From: Atriophallophorus winterbourni
Taxonomy: Eukaryota; Platyhelminthes; Trematoda; Plagiorchiida; Microphallidae
Reading direction: 5' to 3'
NCBI GenBank assembly: GCA_013407085.1
Contig: JACCGJ010019688.1
Location: forward strand, 1-64,000
Length of the DNA stretch: 64,000 nucleotides
Below are positions 11,998 to 24,340 of this stretch, piece after piece. The notes beneath the pieces were generated by a model. That model saw nothing but the letters and a program-made list of their open reading frames with translations, ran no database searches and was not told the DNA's origin. The position numbers and the translations under genes were made by a program. Each line of letters starts with the position of its first letter. Positions within the stretch are counted from its first letter, which is position 1.

Positions 11998-14900
11998 CTC
12001 GGAAATTTCCCGACTCTTGTATGCACTCTCTTTTACTTGTTACGGTGATTGTGTGACGAACCAATGTAACTTGTTTACTTTGAATTGCATCAAGTCGGTA
12101 GCTTGTAACTTTTAACTGGTAAATTTAAAATCCATTATAAATATCTACCTTGTTTAACCATGACATGTAAACTTTCGCATTGCAATACTACTCACATTGG
12201 TTTTAATCTGTTTCTTCCATCTAGTCAAATCGATCTGTGAGGCGTGCACCCATCCCAGGAATTTAATAAAGAACATTTGTAACGGTAGATTGGTTGTTGT
12301 AGTTTTGAAGAGCATGACGCCAATATAGCATGATATGACACAGATAACAGTTCTTTTTACTCAATTTTCCCATTGTTGAATCTTCCCTTTCGAAGAATTT
12401 CGGTAGCCGGCCATAATGCAACCTTTTTTTAAATCAATCTCATTTTGCTAAGCTTGCGAGGCGATATGCCGAGAGTAATAAGATCTTACATTAGATTAAA
12501 AACAGACTACTATATTTTCAGTGAGTCTGGCACATAATACATGACACTGGCCTGTAAACTTCCATAATGATGTGGATGTGAGCTACAATAAATCGTCTGC
12601 AGGACGTTTCGTGCAAGCCATTTTCTAGATGCTGACGCTTAAGCAGATGAAGAAATTGAGATCTAGACTTGATGTAGCTTAAGCCCGTCTCCTCACTTGG
12701 GGTCCGCTCAACCTCAGAGACAGGGCTCAAAATCGTGTTCATTGGCGGTTTTGCTGTACGCGTCTTCATGAAGTGTTTGATTAATATTGTATGCTTTCAA
12801 GTTGAGTGTTCAGGAAAACGTTATATTATGCATTGCGGTGATAGCCTTAAGAAAGACGACGTGTAGATATTACACTACTCGTTCACAAAAAGTAGTCCAA
12901 TACATGGTTCATTCATCGTTTACAGCATTTTCACCTTGTGCCGGTACTCTTTATTCTACAGATACCGTTGCTGTTGATCACCCAACTTTCGCATTTATTC
13001 AGAAATTTGTTCTACCATGACTGTGTGTCAGTTTAGCGAACAGGCCTTGCTACCATCGAAATGCTATGCTGGTTACATTCCCTCCAACACTCAGCAAAAC
13101 GTTTAAGCACCCGCTTGTTAAATAATGTGTCATTCGCCGAAATATGTGTGAACTAATTGAGTAAGCACATTTAAAACCATAAGTCCAATGTTAGATGTAA
13201 TTGCCACAATTAACATTTTTAACACACAATGCAATATGATGAATGGACGTGTGTGGATAAATTACTGCTTTCCATACGGTTTTCTATTACACACAATGAT
13301 TGTTGTTTGCTGTTCAAACTCATCTTAATGGATGAGTGAAAAATTGAAAGCGTAGAAATCATCTCTGAACTATGGATATACTTCTTGGTTAGACTGACAG
13401 ATCACACAGTGTTGACCTCATGATCACCCAAATATTAATTGTGGGTTTTTACTCACAAAATGGTTATCACGCTGTTAGAACTCATCAAATAGGAACAGTT
13501 TGCTTCAAATTCTCGTTAAACAACATTAGATTGTTTCCAAATTGGTTTGTAATCCGAATGGGAATCCAAGTTGGTGAGAGTGGAATTCATATAAAAATTA
13601 TGATATCCTTTCGCGATAGCGTTTGGCTAATTGTAATGTATATTAGACAGGCTATGGCTGCCTCTATGAGCCGAATAAGATTTTATCTCTAATCTGTTTA
13701 TGTAATGTTTACACTACGACCGGGATTAATCTTCCATGTGTAGGATGGGGGGTTAGACCCCTGAAGATCATCTGGCGTTTTCGGTTCAAAAATCTATTAT
13801 GTCATCCCGGTTTCCTATTGCATTAGTATTTACATCCGGAGAATAAAATCTAAACCTTTCACCACCCCAGATTACGACATAGCCAGAGAACGCCAATTGA
13901 TCACAGGTTTATTACGAGATCGACAACCAGTCACACACAAGCAGTTCGCATATATGTGAATCATACTCAAATCTGTATGCACCATTGTTCACTTCGAACT
14001 GTGATTAGTCATGCGATTTTGTTTCAATTGGTTGCATTCACTTCCTCTCAATGTTAGGAACTTTAGGCCGAACTTGACAACATGCATATCGTCGAATAGT
14101 TGATGCTTTTTTCTCTGCTCCTGTTTCCCTACAGGTTGTAACTCGAAAAGTCTTTGGGCGATTATTTCGAAACACTTACTTTGCGTGTTTGCTATTACTA
14201 CAGGGCTTCTTGTTCTTGCGTTGTATGTGCCATATTACATATCCTCCGTGAGTTCTTGGTTTTGGCTCTTCACTAATATACTTCACGCTAGGACACAAAC
14301 TCGAATTGTCTATCTATTCGAGCCAATCGTTTCTCAATTAACATCTTTTAATTTATGCAGTGTGATCCCACAGTGATGCATGCAGTGTACATGGGCAAAC
14401 CTATTAAATCTACATCGTTCTCCCGCATAAGTGGACCTCACGTACTTATTTGGCAAGGAGCACAATTTAGCTATCCTATATTTATTTCTGCTGTGGCTTA
14501 ACCCCGTATGCACATCGCTCATTTCTAGAGGTGTATTTTTTTGTTTGTTTTAAAATAATGTTTGACTTAGGCTGGGTCACGAAAATATGGTTAATATGTG
14601 ATGATGTACCCTTAGGATGATCACTATAATTGATTTGCGCGATAGACCGGTTAGCCTAAGCGTTATTGAAACTCACTCATCTCCAGAATTGATTTGTCGT
14701 TGCTTGCCCTCATTCGCTAGTAATGTTAGGATCAAGTTTCGCAAGCTTAGTGTATGGTGATGACACTTGTGTCTATCTCGCATACCTCGTGTTAGTTACT
14801 CTTCATGACAAATTGGCATTTGGTTTAGGGTTGATAGTTAAAACAGTGCTAACGCCACCGATATAATAGATTCTGAGTCTGAATTTAGATTTGAGACATG

Positions 14901-15149
14901 TATGCGATTTGCTGAACAGGCATAATAGGATTGGATTGTGTAATGCCATTCTAAAATAGGTACCCGTTCCACCCTAATACGAAACACCACGTAAAGAATT
15001 TGTACGAAATTGCTACTACTAATTTTGACCAATTTCAAACAGGAGGAATCACTAATGAACGTACCGTCTGAAAGTGATGCTTGCTGATACGAACGAATGA
15101 AGTTTTTGACCATATAACGGAGCATATCGATACACAGAGCATAGAAACA
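11998..15149. other. Intronic, no supported gene
   Basis: A strong polypyrimidine acceptor (CTCCTGTTTCCCTACAG) ends at 14134, and about 80 open codons rich in hydrophobic residues follow. With no matching donor or homology I do not call an exon. A 130-codon frame on the - strand (14838-15230) has no recognisable content. Confidence 0.4.
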
Positions 15150-15250
15150 TGAACACATACAAAAAGCCCGTTTGCATGCATTTCCATAAAACACACACTT
15201 CAAGACCAGTTTCGTCCTGTTTGCACTCATCAGGTAGGGACAGTATGATC
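15150..15250 (+). repeat. Interspersed repeat family A copy
   Basis: It carries the family landmarks in order: TTTGCATGCATTTCCAT, then CAGTTTCGTCCTGTTTGCAC, then TCATCAGGTAGGGACAGTA. It lies directly 5' of a LINE fragment that starts near 15290. Confidence 0.75.
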
Positions 15251-15289
15251 AGGATCCGCGTACGCTTGAATGCAAACAGTTTGAACCTG

Positions 15290-15556
15290 TTAATAAAGCG
15301 TAAGTACAAGGAAGTGCTTTCAAAAGCTAGTCTACAGAGCATGTTCACCCTATTGCGACAGCGCCGCTCGCGGTGGCTTGGTCATGTCTACAGAATGGAA
15401 AATGGTCGTATTCCGAAAGATCTACTCGATGGTGAGTTGCAATTAGGGAGTCGACCATTGGGCAGACCGCACTTGCGGTACAAAGACGTTTGCAAAAGTG
15501 ATATGAAAGCTCTTGGCATTGATCTGGCGAGTTGGGAAAAACTTGCTCTTGCATGC
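15290..15556 (+). mobile_element. LINE fragment (C2H2-tail family), post-polymerase region
   Basis: The frame encodes LQSMFTLLRQRRSRWLGHVY, then RMENGRIPKDLL, then GRPHLRYKDVCK. This is the conserved stretch after the polymerase core of this family and closely parallels the - strand copy at 45600-45900. It is truncated at both ends: catalytic motifs and the C2H2 tail are both absent. Confidence 0.85.
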
Positions 15557-16494
15557 AAATATGGATACATTTAAGCAGTGTATCACCGTGATCGTCAAGA
15601 ATGATATAACCTCGCTAGTTTGTGGTGAATGCTCAACTCTCAAATAGATTGAGAATGGCGGGACTTGAAAAGCTGCGAACCATGTAGACGGGTGAGCATG
15701 GGTGCCGTTGATTGAGATGCTATATCTGTAACGAAAGATGGATGGATATTTGCAGGAACTCTAATTTGAAAGATTGACTCCGTCGACTTTGGAAAGTTTA
15801 CTCTGTAGAATCTCTAGCTAAGTATGTTAGTTCTAAGATTGCTTTCCAGCAGGGAATCGAACCCGAAAATTCCAGGTGATAGCCTAAGATGCATCCGCTA
15901 TAAACCCACCAGTAATTTTTTTATCACCCAAATCATAATCAGGTTCTTGGTGGTCGTATTGTACATGGCAATACTGATTAATGCGTCTGTGTGGACGTTA
16001 CTTCTTGAAGGGTATCTTTATGTAATGCCAGACAATGAATCACCCATTTTATTGTTTACACGGCTGATATCTTAAAAAATAGCATGTGATATTATCAATT
16101 TCATTGCGTTTAAGTCAGCAATGAACCAACTTACAGCAGGTAGGACATCCCAGCTTCAAGTATGATTGTAGTTGTATAATTCGCTTCCAAATATTTTGGT
16201 ATGATTTTGAGCTGTGTTTATTGCAACAAAATATATATATAATATGTTTAATGACTAAACACATTTACTTGTAAGAAAAAATGATTCTCGAAAACAGATA
16301 GACGGATCAACATTATGGATTTGAATTACGATCTTAGAAAAAGCGATTAAGTGCCAACCGGAAACCAGCAACGTACATGATTTTTGAGCATGGCTAAAAT
16401 CTAATCTCAAGAATTCAATGGAAGTAAGCTCCGAATTTATCCTCAGGAACTGAAGGAAAAACCTCGAATTTAAACTAAGAAGCCAAACTTGTAA
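15557..16494. other. Intronic, no gene recognised
   Basis: No exon or repeat boundary could be supported here. Confidence 0.5.
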
Positions 16495-18420
16495 ATGGTT
16501 AAAGGTACGAAACATTTATGGCGCACCATAGTAAAACCCATCATCAGAGCCCTAGGAAACATTACGTTTCCTGCGAAACAAAGTAAACAAATTTTTCATC
16601 CAAGAAAAGTTGTACTACCAAGAACAGATATGACACATGATGGAGCTCAACCCCAAAATACTGTATCGTATGGTTAACGATCAAGTTAAAGTGAAACCTG
16701 GAGTTACGTCCGTGAATACGTCAGCCGGACCAACAACAACTGCATCAGAAACTGCTGAAGCTTTAGCCACGTTTTATTTATTTGTATTCAGCCCGAGAGA
16801 ACATGCAATTTATATCCCAAATCAAACAATTTCAACCACGGTTGTCATCACGTCGAAACGCGTCCTACAAGCATTATTTAATCTAAAAACCTGAAAGTCT
16901 CCTAAGGCCGACGGAATAACCCCGCTAATATTGAAGCAATGTGCAAATTTGCTATACAAACCACTCACATACCTGTTCAAACAAACACTGGCAAATGGAG
17001 TGATTGCTATATATTTGAAACACGGAATAAGTTATCTATTGATAAAGGTAGAAATCGCTCTGATGTTTCTAATTGCCGCCCCGTTACTCTGTTATCAGTG
17101 ATTTCAAAATTACTTTAGATCCTCATTGTTGAAGATCTAATGAATCATTTCAAAAATAATCAGTTGCTTCCGAGAAAACAGCAATTATTCCTGTTTATTG
17201 AATTTACTGATAACGCTGGATGATTGGATACAATCAGTAGATAAATGGCAAGCAATACACGCTTGCTACCTAGATATCTCCAAATCAAGTGATCGTGTTA
17301 ACCATACCCTATTAATGCAGAAGCTTGAAAGGCTTGGTATCGCCTGAATGTTGTTGAATTGGCTAAATGACTGACTAACAAATCGCACTACCCAGGTACG
17401 TGTTGACGGTGCATTGTCAACTAGCAGAATACCCCTAGGTTCAGGCGTTTGTCCGATCCTCTTTCTGGTTTTTGGCAATGAAGTACCGGGACTTTTTCAA
17501 TTTAAAATTTTGTTATTTGCGGACAACATAAAGATATGGCGTTCCATCCTTAGCCCAGAAGACTGTCTGCTATTACAAAAAGATGTTGATACGCTTGACA
17601 GATGGTCTTTGAAGAACAGACTGCCGTTTATCTTCAACAAATTCAGGCTCGTGAATTTGTGGAATCGAGTAGAGTTCGTATACCATATAGGTTCACATGT
17701 CCTTAAAATTCTCGGTGAAGAACAAGATTTGGGTGTCTAGATATGCTCCAGTTTAAAAACATCACTTCAAACTAACAGTGCCTTCAAAAACGCAACACGT
17801 GTCCTCAATTTACTCCAACGGTTATTTGGGAAATTTTTGCCAAAGATATTCCCAAGGATCATGAATACATACTTGAGACCAGTCATGTAATACGCTGTGC
17901 TGCCATGGTCTCCATGGCTCAAGAGAGATTTAGAACTTATGCAGCGTTTCTATTACCGCTCAACAAAACTAGTTCTCGGCATCCGAAACATGCCTTATAA
18001 AGAAAGGATAGCTCACCTGAATCTGTTCGACTTTCTCTATCGACGAATCAGAGGAGACCTTATCCTACTTTATAAAATAATCCATACCCCAAATCATCCA
18101 TTACAAGATTTATTCACGCGAATTTATACGAGAAATTATCGGACCGATGAATATGTGCTGATGTTACCCCATTCTCGACTGAACTGCAGAAGGTACTTTT
18201 ATTCTGTCCGTTTCTGTTTTACTAGGAACAGTTTACCTTCTACCGTTGCTCTCTTCGCTAGCTTGCATAACTTTAAAACGAAATTAGACGTCTTTTATTG
18301 AATTATTCGTTTCCCGAACACTTATATACAACTCAATCTAATTCCCTACCTTGTTCTATACATTTACATAACAATCTTTACCATCTCATGGTTATTGTTA
18401 AGCTTGTTACTATTTAGACC
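16495..18420 (+). mobile_element. CR1-like LINE, degenerate reverse transcriptase
   Basis: Several frames in succession show a near-complete CR1-type polymerase: the pre-polymerase VKPGV and ETAEALATF segments (about 16690-16775), a PKADGITPLILK segment (about 16900), the fingers and palm (LLITLDDWIQSVDKWQ near 17210, then YLDISKS), the LLFADN catalytic box (about 17515) and the C-terminal YLRPVM, SPWLKRDLELMQ and RRIRGDLILLYK segments ending at 18301. Stop codons and frame shifts separate these blocks, and the second catalytic aspartate of the FADD box is Asn. Its CATGGTTATTGTTAAGCTT 3' end resembles a trace at about 63860. Non-functional; inserted in sense within the host gene's largest intron. 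Confidence 0.9.
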
Positions 18421-20064
18421 GTTAAAAACCTTGAATTTCCTTGAATTTTTGGATAATTGCACAAGAATCAGCTAGCTGGATTTTGAACAAAGGTGGTAGA
18501 ATGGCTTTCAGCTAGTGCATTATTAATTTGTATTATTAATGTTCAAATAGCTGGAATTTGAATGAATCATTACTCCAAAATTGAACACAAAATGACTTCA
18601 TTGTTAACAAGTAATAGCCCTTCATTAATAATATAGTACAATAAAAATGAATTTGGAAATCAATCCATTAGAGCAGCTTTTGAGTAACGTATGACCTCTG
18701 ACACACAAGATTGGTCGGAACAAGAGTGACAGTCAGAAGCGATTTAAAATATTGGATAATATATAATCATCGTCAACTACAACACCAAAATGGCATTGAT
18801 CTAAATAGCGAATTGCATCTATTTCACAGCGAGAAATTTCCCGAAACATGCGTTTTATGAGCAGGAGCAAGAGAATATATTCCCATGACAATCGTATCCC
18901 GTCTGTAGTCTCCCAAAGTGACGAACTTGAATTGTATGAAAATACTGAAGAAGGTAACATTGTGTTCTTCATTCAGATACGTTTAAATGTATCATGAATG
19001 TCTTTGCAATTCAACAACTATATATATATATATATATATATTGTCGTTTGACTTGCGAAGACATTGATGATAAATTATATATATGAAAAAAGAGAGAATG
19101 ATGCGAGAATGGAAAACAGAGAGTCGGAAAGATGGATAAATATGTAGTTAATGGATACATAAAAGGTATATAAGATAAGATAGATAAAAAATAAACTTAA
19201 ATAGGCTAGCACCTTGTCCCGTGGGGTACAATTTATATCACCCGCAGTGTTTCGTACTCTTATCCGAGTGATAAGTACTGACCTTGTGAGACTGAACGGC
19301 TTTGATAGAAATAAATAACAGTCATTCGAGTGCGCGAGCACTAGATCGGATGTGGGAGATAAAGAGAAAAGTGATCAGGTGTTATGATATTTCTTCTAAA
19401 TAAATGTGCCAAATAAATTTTATTTAACTAATGTAATTTAATCCACTGCAATTTATTAAACACCACAGAGCACCAATCATGCAAGCCTCCATAAAAAACA
19501 ACCATCACTTGAGGAGCCATCCTGCATAGCATAGCTTTTGCGCTTTTTTATCGCGCTCACTGTTGAAGAATGAAAGGCCATATTGAAGAATGCGAGTTAC
19601 AAGCCCATGGGTTTAACCCTTTTCCACATGTGTGGAGGCACATGTGATTAACAGATTTGTCGAGCCAAACTTATCCAAAAGTGGCTTATAAGTTCAAACT
19701 GTGTTTTTTATTTCTCCAATGTTTCAAGACACGCGGATACTGACCATATTGTCGCTACCTAATGAGTTCAAACAGTACCAAATCGGTTGTCGGTGTTTGT
19801 GACGGAAATGCGGGCAATTAAGGATTTCAGTGATGGTTTCCTAATGTAACACGATTTTCATTCAAATCAAATTATATTTCGTCTCTCTCTCTGTTGCTTA
19901 GGGTGCTAGAACTGAGATAAAAGGACTTTCTGTTCATATTAAATCAAACTGTGATTTATTAACTTCATGCCTACCGAAATATGCAGGAAATGCATCAAAT
20001 AATCTCATCAAAGATGGTGATTATTACTAATTTTCATTCCATTCTCATTTGTCATTTTTCAGAG
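18421..20064. other. Intronic: AT-rich, TA microsatellite and diverged repeat B
   Basis: A (TA)n run lies at 19020-19041. A diverged, inverted copy of repeat family B is visible at about 18655-18745 (AGAGCAGCTTTTGAGTAACG and onward). No exon is supported before 20065. Confidence 0.5.
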
Positions 20065-20214
20065 CAACTATTATTCGCTCAACTATCGGAAGCGGAAGTT
20101 CTTGACCAGCTGGAACAGCGTATTCAACTTTGGCTAAAGTCAATTGATTCGTTTGTTCCTAGGCCGAAAACGGAGAACCCGTACATCAGTCCGTTGAAGC
20201 GATTCAGTGCAAAA
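20065..20214 (+). CDS. Exon of CNB-domain (CNBD2-like) gene, exon e
   Basis: It follows TCATTTTTCAGAG and ends at AAA|GTAATG. With the acceptor at the second AG (20063-20064) it is exactly 50 codons in phase 0, joining exon d in frame; with the first AG it would start in phase 1. It encodes QLLFAQLSEAEVLDQLEQRI, then QLWLKSIDSFVPRPKTENPY and a basic SPLKRFSAK end. It is an amphipathic helix followed by a proline-containing basic linker. No domain is recognised. Confidence 0.6.
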
Positions 20215-21130
20215 GTAATGCCTTTATTTTTTCGTGTTCATGAAACTTGTTACATCAAAGCGAATTTCGCCTATAACGTTTTCCGTAAACCCACTCATAC
20301 GTTGGGTCAATCTCCGTAGCCGTTCTGCCTGCGATATTTGGGATCAGTAATTTAACCATCCGTTGGACAATCGCCAATGTATTCACTAAAATACGGAGAA
20401 AAATTTGATTTAATTAATCTGAAGTTACATAAAATTCATTGTTAACCATAGACTCACTTTGGTTTTCGTTAATCCAGTCATATATCCATATCATACTGGG
20501 TACATTTTCATTAAGCTTGTAAAATCTTCAATATGCGAGTTATGTGATTTCTGTGCTCAAAAACGTGATAGCTGCTTTCAACAAAATAGATAGCATCTAT
20601 ATGGACAGGAATTGACATATAGTTTTCATGTTTTATCAAATCGTCGATTCTAGGAACTAAAATATTATCATCGGGCTTTGCCATCCAATTCTCAATTGCT
20701 TGGTGGATTATTTTTGAAATTTCGATAAAACTTTCTGTAACTCATCGCTTGACTAATATTCTATGTGCTGTGACAAAAAGCATTGTGAATACTGAAATGC
20801 AGAACAATGAACCATTTTATTATAATTTTTACCTTTGAACTGAGATCGATAAATAATGCTATGAAAGGCATACAAATTTACTGAAGATTTACGTATAGGA
20901 AAATATCGATACTGGATATTACCACGTTCTATGTAGAAAAAATTTAAACCATTTAAGCTTTTAAGCCGTGTATATCAAACCGCGTGATGTCTGTTTCGCC
21001 TATTGTATTGGATTTAGCCCATGAACTTTCGTCATTTGGCGATCTTTTCTGATGAATCAATGTCAACATGATCGTAACTTGAAACGAATCACAAAGCATG
21101 TTAATTGAAATCACTTCTTTTGTTACGCAG

Positions 21131-21234
21131 CATGCAAACCAAACAATTCGCTCTGGTAGACTGATTGCAATACGTCCATTGAGTGCGCAGTTCCAACCGC
21201 ATACTACTCAACCAGGAGAAGATATTCACGTGAG
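21131..21234 (+). CDS. Exon of CNB-domain (CNBD2-like) gene, exon f
   Basis: The acceptor TTGTTACGCAG opens a phase-0 exon of 34 codons plus two bases (includes NQTIRSGRLIAIRPLSAQF and the QPHTTQPGEDIH end), ending in AG before GTATGC. The donor belongs to a 37-bp intron (21235-21271). If that intron is not removed, the frame meets TAA two codons later, so splicing is required. Confidence 0.6.
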
Positions 21235-21271
21235 GTATGCCTAAGGTTTTGCTAGCTCATCGAAATTTCAG

Positions 21272-21484
21272 TTCATTGCTTGATGACACACTTGAGGATG
21301 ACCAACCCACAAAACTGGAATCGATCGTCGAACTTGAAGATGGTACGGAAACCGATTCGCTAGATCAGCAGAATGCAGTAGAAGATGCATCAGAAAAAAT
21401 GATGAAGCTGGCCAATGGAATGCGTAGAATATTGCAAAGGATAAAACCTACCAGCGAATTTGGTGCATATCAATTTTATATCAG
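21272..21484 (+). CDS. Exon of CNB-domain (CNBD2-like) gene, exon g
   Basis: It joins exon f in phase 2 after the 37-bp intron and gives 71 codons: an acidic stretch (LLDDTLEDDQPTKLESIVEL), more acidic residues, then an amphipathic helix (MMKLANGMRRILQRIKP) and FGAYQFYI. It ends at CAG|GTAAAT in phase 2. The acid-rich composition suggests a flexible, solvent-exposed segment. Confidence 0.6.
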
Positions 21485-21806
21485 GTAAATTACTAAATTA
21501 TATTCAAACATTAAATGACCTCGTCGATAAATATTCGAATTCACAATCTTGTGCTAGAATTTACATAATACATGAGGTATTATCCGCCGAGGTAGTGAAA
21601 CCGACGAAACTATGTTACCCGTTGCCATGTTGTAAACATTTTAATTTTTGAAGCAATAATTCATACTTGCCTTTTTGGCTAGGAATATATCAGCTAATCA
21701 GTAATTCAACTTTGCCCAATCCAGCCTACATTTGTTTACCCATCTTGTGGTATTCTATCAATGCTGAATGGACGTGTGTCACGTAGTTTTTATTTCCTTT
21801 TTCCAG

Positions 21807-21841
21807 CCCAGTTGGGAGACCGCAAACTTGCTTACCCACTG
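21807..21841 (+). CDS. 35-nt micro-exon of CNB-domain gene, exon h
   Basis: It lies between TATTTCCTTTTTCCAG and a GTACGT donor. Phase 2 in and phase 1 out both match the neighbours, and it adds about 12 residues (PVGRPQTCLPT). The strong pyrimidine tract and the double phase match support it despite its size. Confidence 0.5.
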
Positions 21842-21933
21842 GTACGTTTCTTTCGATTTCGAACTCACGATTTATTGTCTAATTAAGACCACTCATTGAC
21901 ATCCCGGCTGATTGTCTTATCCCTAAATTTTAG

Positions 21934-21989
21934 TAACTGAGAAAATGTTCAACACAACTGTTCCCACCGAACCAAAAATGGAGGCAAAA
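21934..21989 (+). CDS. Exon of CNB-domain (CNBD2-like) gene, exon i
   Basis: 56 nt between CCTAAATTTTAG and a perfect AAA|GTAAGT donor. It enters in phase 1 and leaves in phase 0, both consistent with its neighbours, and encodes a Thr/Pro/Glu-rich linker (TEKMFNTTVPTEPKMEAK). Confidence 0.5.
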
Positions 21990-22297
21990 GTAAGTGAAAT
22001 TTATTCTGTTTATCATTCAGCAGTCTGTTTATTCTTCTATTTTAATGAAAAGTATTTTGTCCTATTATTGAATTAATTGTTTACTTTATCTAACATTGTT
22101 CACTGTCTGGTGCAATAGTTTTCAGTTCGTGGGTCATTTATATTCTTTCGTCCAAAAAAACAATATACAATTACTAGGGATAAGCCACTAACTTGCTGAG
22201 CTTAATAGCAAACGTTTCCATGAATGAATATTTTTCTGTTGTACTTTGCTGCTAACATTCCTTTCACTCTCGCTTTCCTAATTTTTGTAATTATCAG

Positions 22298-22384
22298 GTG
22301 GATACAGAAAGGCTAGTTTCATCAAACCCCGAAACGGTGGATTGTAGGGAATATCGTTTGAGCTTCCGGTCTAATGTTTATTAA
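22298..22384 (+). CDS. Exon of CNB-domain gene, exon j (alternative 3' end)
   Basis: It opens in phase 0 after TTTTTGTAATTATCAG and encodes VDTERLVSSNPETVDCREY and further residues to a TAA at 22382-22384. An internal donor such as ACG|GTGGAT would instead splice in phase 0 to the exon at 22802. Either use is possible; no strong donor decides it. Confidence 0.4.
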   Translation: MDTERLVSSNPETVDCREYRLSFRSNVY

Positions 22385-22801
22385 ATTTGGCTAAGCCAAC
22401 ATTAGTTTTTACTGAATAGATCCAAGTGAAGCGCTAAAAGATGTTTGTAATATGTTGTTTCTACTACCCTGTACATTTACAATTCACATTGCGTTCATAG
22501 CAGAATCAAAATGTGGTGAATGTATATACCACGCTTTCATCTTATCTGAGACTTTGAGCAGTTTATGGGACAATACTAGCTGAATGCCATGAATGCAGGC
22601 TAGTTACTGCACCCAACCGATTTAGAAATGGGCATCGCCCCGTATCTTTGTTAACGTAGATTTAGTGTTTAGTCGTTTTTGAATAAAACAATTTAAAAAC
22701 AATTTAACATTATATTGTTTCAACAAATTCGCAATACCTTCATGAACTATTGTACACCAACTGATGGTTGCTCACTGTGAATTTCGTCTATTTCAACCCA
22801 G

Positions 22802-22927
22802 AATCGGAATACGGGGAGACGACCATACACCGCGCAGGATTATGAACTTTTAAAAACGGCGCTCCATAGAGCAAAAGAGGATCTCAACCAATTTCGTTGC
22901 CAACTTCGGCGTGCGTATATCAACTGA
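22802..22927 (+). CDS. Exon of CNB-domain gene, exon k (3'-proximal)
   Basis: The acceptor GTCTATTTCAACCCAG is followed by an open phase-0 frame with a helix-forming stretch, YTAQDYELLKTALHRAKEDL, then NQFRCQLRR. It either terminates at TGA 22925-22927 or uses the GTGCGT donor at 22911 (phase 1), which matches in phase a possible last exon at 24574. Composition suggests a C-terminal coiled coil. Confidence 0.55.
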   Translation, partial: NRNTGRRPYTAQDYELLKTALHRAKEDLNQFRCQLRRAYIN

Positions 22928-22993
22928 GCGTTTTATATAAGTGCATTCGTTCTATTCACAGTTAAATATATTTTGAACACAGTCTTTTCTAAT

Positions 22994-23211
22994 CGACCAC
23001 TGATCCTGGTCATGCCGACGAGACGTGACACACTGTAGGCGTACTATAGGCTGTTTCGCGATAAGGTCAAATAAGTGGTGGTCGGTTGACTACTACTTAG
23101 TCATGTTCCCTGTCCTGACTATCACCCTTGGTATGACGAAGCTTCTGTGTCAGAAGTGAAACGTTACCCAAAAACTACTCTAACTGATTGCACTCAAATT
23201 TCTTTGCATTG
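22994..23211 (+). mobile_element. SINE-like repeat family B insertion, 14-bp target-site duplication
   Basis: This 218-bp copy of family B is flanked on both sides by CAGTCTTTTCTAAT (22980-22993 and 23212-23225), a target-site duplication of the length expected from LINE-driven retroposition. The body contains GACCACTGATCCTGGTCAT, GACTATCACCCTTGGT and GTGTCAGAAGTGAAACG and ends in TTTCTTTGCATTG. No coding capacity. I did not identify A and B box promoter motifs, so 'SINE-like' rests on size and duplication. Confidence 0.85.
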
Positions 23212-23225
23212 CAGTCTTTTCTAAT

Positions 23226-24142
23226 TAATTGAATTTCTAAAAGTAATGTGTTGTTCACATCCCCCGCACATACACACCACAGCTGGTGTCTTGCAGTTTA
23301 CCGTCATCAAATTTAAATAAGTTATCGCGAATGAACTTCAAAATGTGACGGTTCACATACGTGTGCCCGGTGTCTAGGCGACTTACTAATGCGCTTTTAC
23401 AACTGCATCCGTTTTAAATGTAAGCTCTTGGCATAAGCTATAATATCATAAAGCGATTCTACACGGGTTTGACAACTCCAGAAAATCTATACACATTTAG
23501 CGCACAGCAACATGTACAGGGGTTAGTGACCGCTTAATGAAAACAGGGGTTAGCGTGCACGTTTGTGTATGCGAAGCGATTATGTTCAGACAATGAGGGT
23601 CACGCTGGTTACCAAGGGGCGAAGAACAGCAAACAAATTTTTCGATCAATCGAAAAAGGAGGTGAATGGCTGGGTTGGGTTGGGTAAACAGTATGGAAGT
23701 GAGCGATGCACGCAGCACGTTTGACATAAACTTTATTGACAGAGTTGAGTCATGGGCGAACTGTGCGAAATAAGCTCGAGTGATATTGGCGAATGTTTGA
23801 GAGCGATCTGAAGAACATATGGAAAAAATTAATGAACCGTTTAAAGCAGATTTGATAATGTTCGCTTCGAATAAAAAGCATCGTAGGATCAACGGTGTCA
23901 TTACGAACACTGATCAGTTTTCCAGTGCATATACCTGACCAATCCCTAGTTGGCTATGAAATGCACATGTTATAATAGGCGCTGAGCTAGTTATGGTATA
24001 CAAGCGAGAGCAAGATCAATTGATACTCACCCTGTATACAGTGTAATCCCATAAACATTATGCTTGTCAGCGGGGTTGCTGAACGTCAACCGACTGATTA
24101 GCTTGTTTGTGTAATCCGTGGTTACATTATAGATCGCGAATA
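23226..24142. other. No gene; short copy of repeat C
   Basis: About 23239-23285 carries AAGTAATGTGTTGTTCACAT, a diverged copy of the short repeat shared by 46610-46670 and 56170-56245. A 137-codon frame on the - strand (23497-23910) shows no domain or splice context and is not called. Confidence 0.45.
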
Positions 24143-24340
24143 TTATTGTTTATCGACCGAAGAACCAAACTCCAGATTGTGGAGATGTGCTTTGTTAACC
24201 GCACACCTACTAGCCTTTAAGATTTCAAGTGCTTCAGCATTATTTCCTTCAACATGACGCTTTACCTCACGCATAATCACTGCTAGGTTATCAAAATCAG
24301 CGCTATGACCCGCGTCTAGAACGTGTTCATCTAGAACTTA
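24143..24340 (-). mobile_element. Penelope-like element, C-terminal fragment
   Basis: On the - strand an open frame without a start reads EHVLDAGHSADFDN, then about 40 residues to NLEFGSSVDKQ and a stop. The 'HVLDTGH' signature and the following hydrophobic end match the C-terminus of Penelope-like proteins, after the GIY-YIG endonuclease. The same block recurs at 29400-29470 and 47790-47996. Only the 3' end of the element remains. Confidence 0.7.

Noticed and set aside
14185..14376. Hydrophobic frame after a very strong pyrimidine-rich acceptor (14107-14134)
   Set aside because: No donor or phase partner; hydrophobicity alone is expected in T-rich DNA.
19200..19400. GC-richer segment suspected of being a tRNA or spliced-leader RNA gene
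   Set aside because: No cloverleaf, A/B box pair or donor within a short leader could be recognised.
23497..23910. 137-codon - strand frame
   Set aside because: Composition without domain, no splice or promoter signal, not similar to any family I know.
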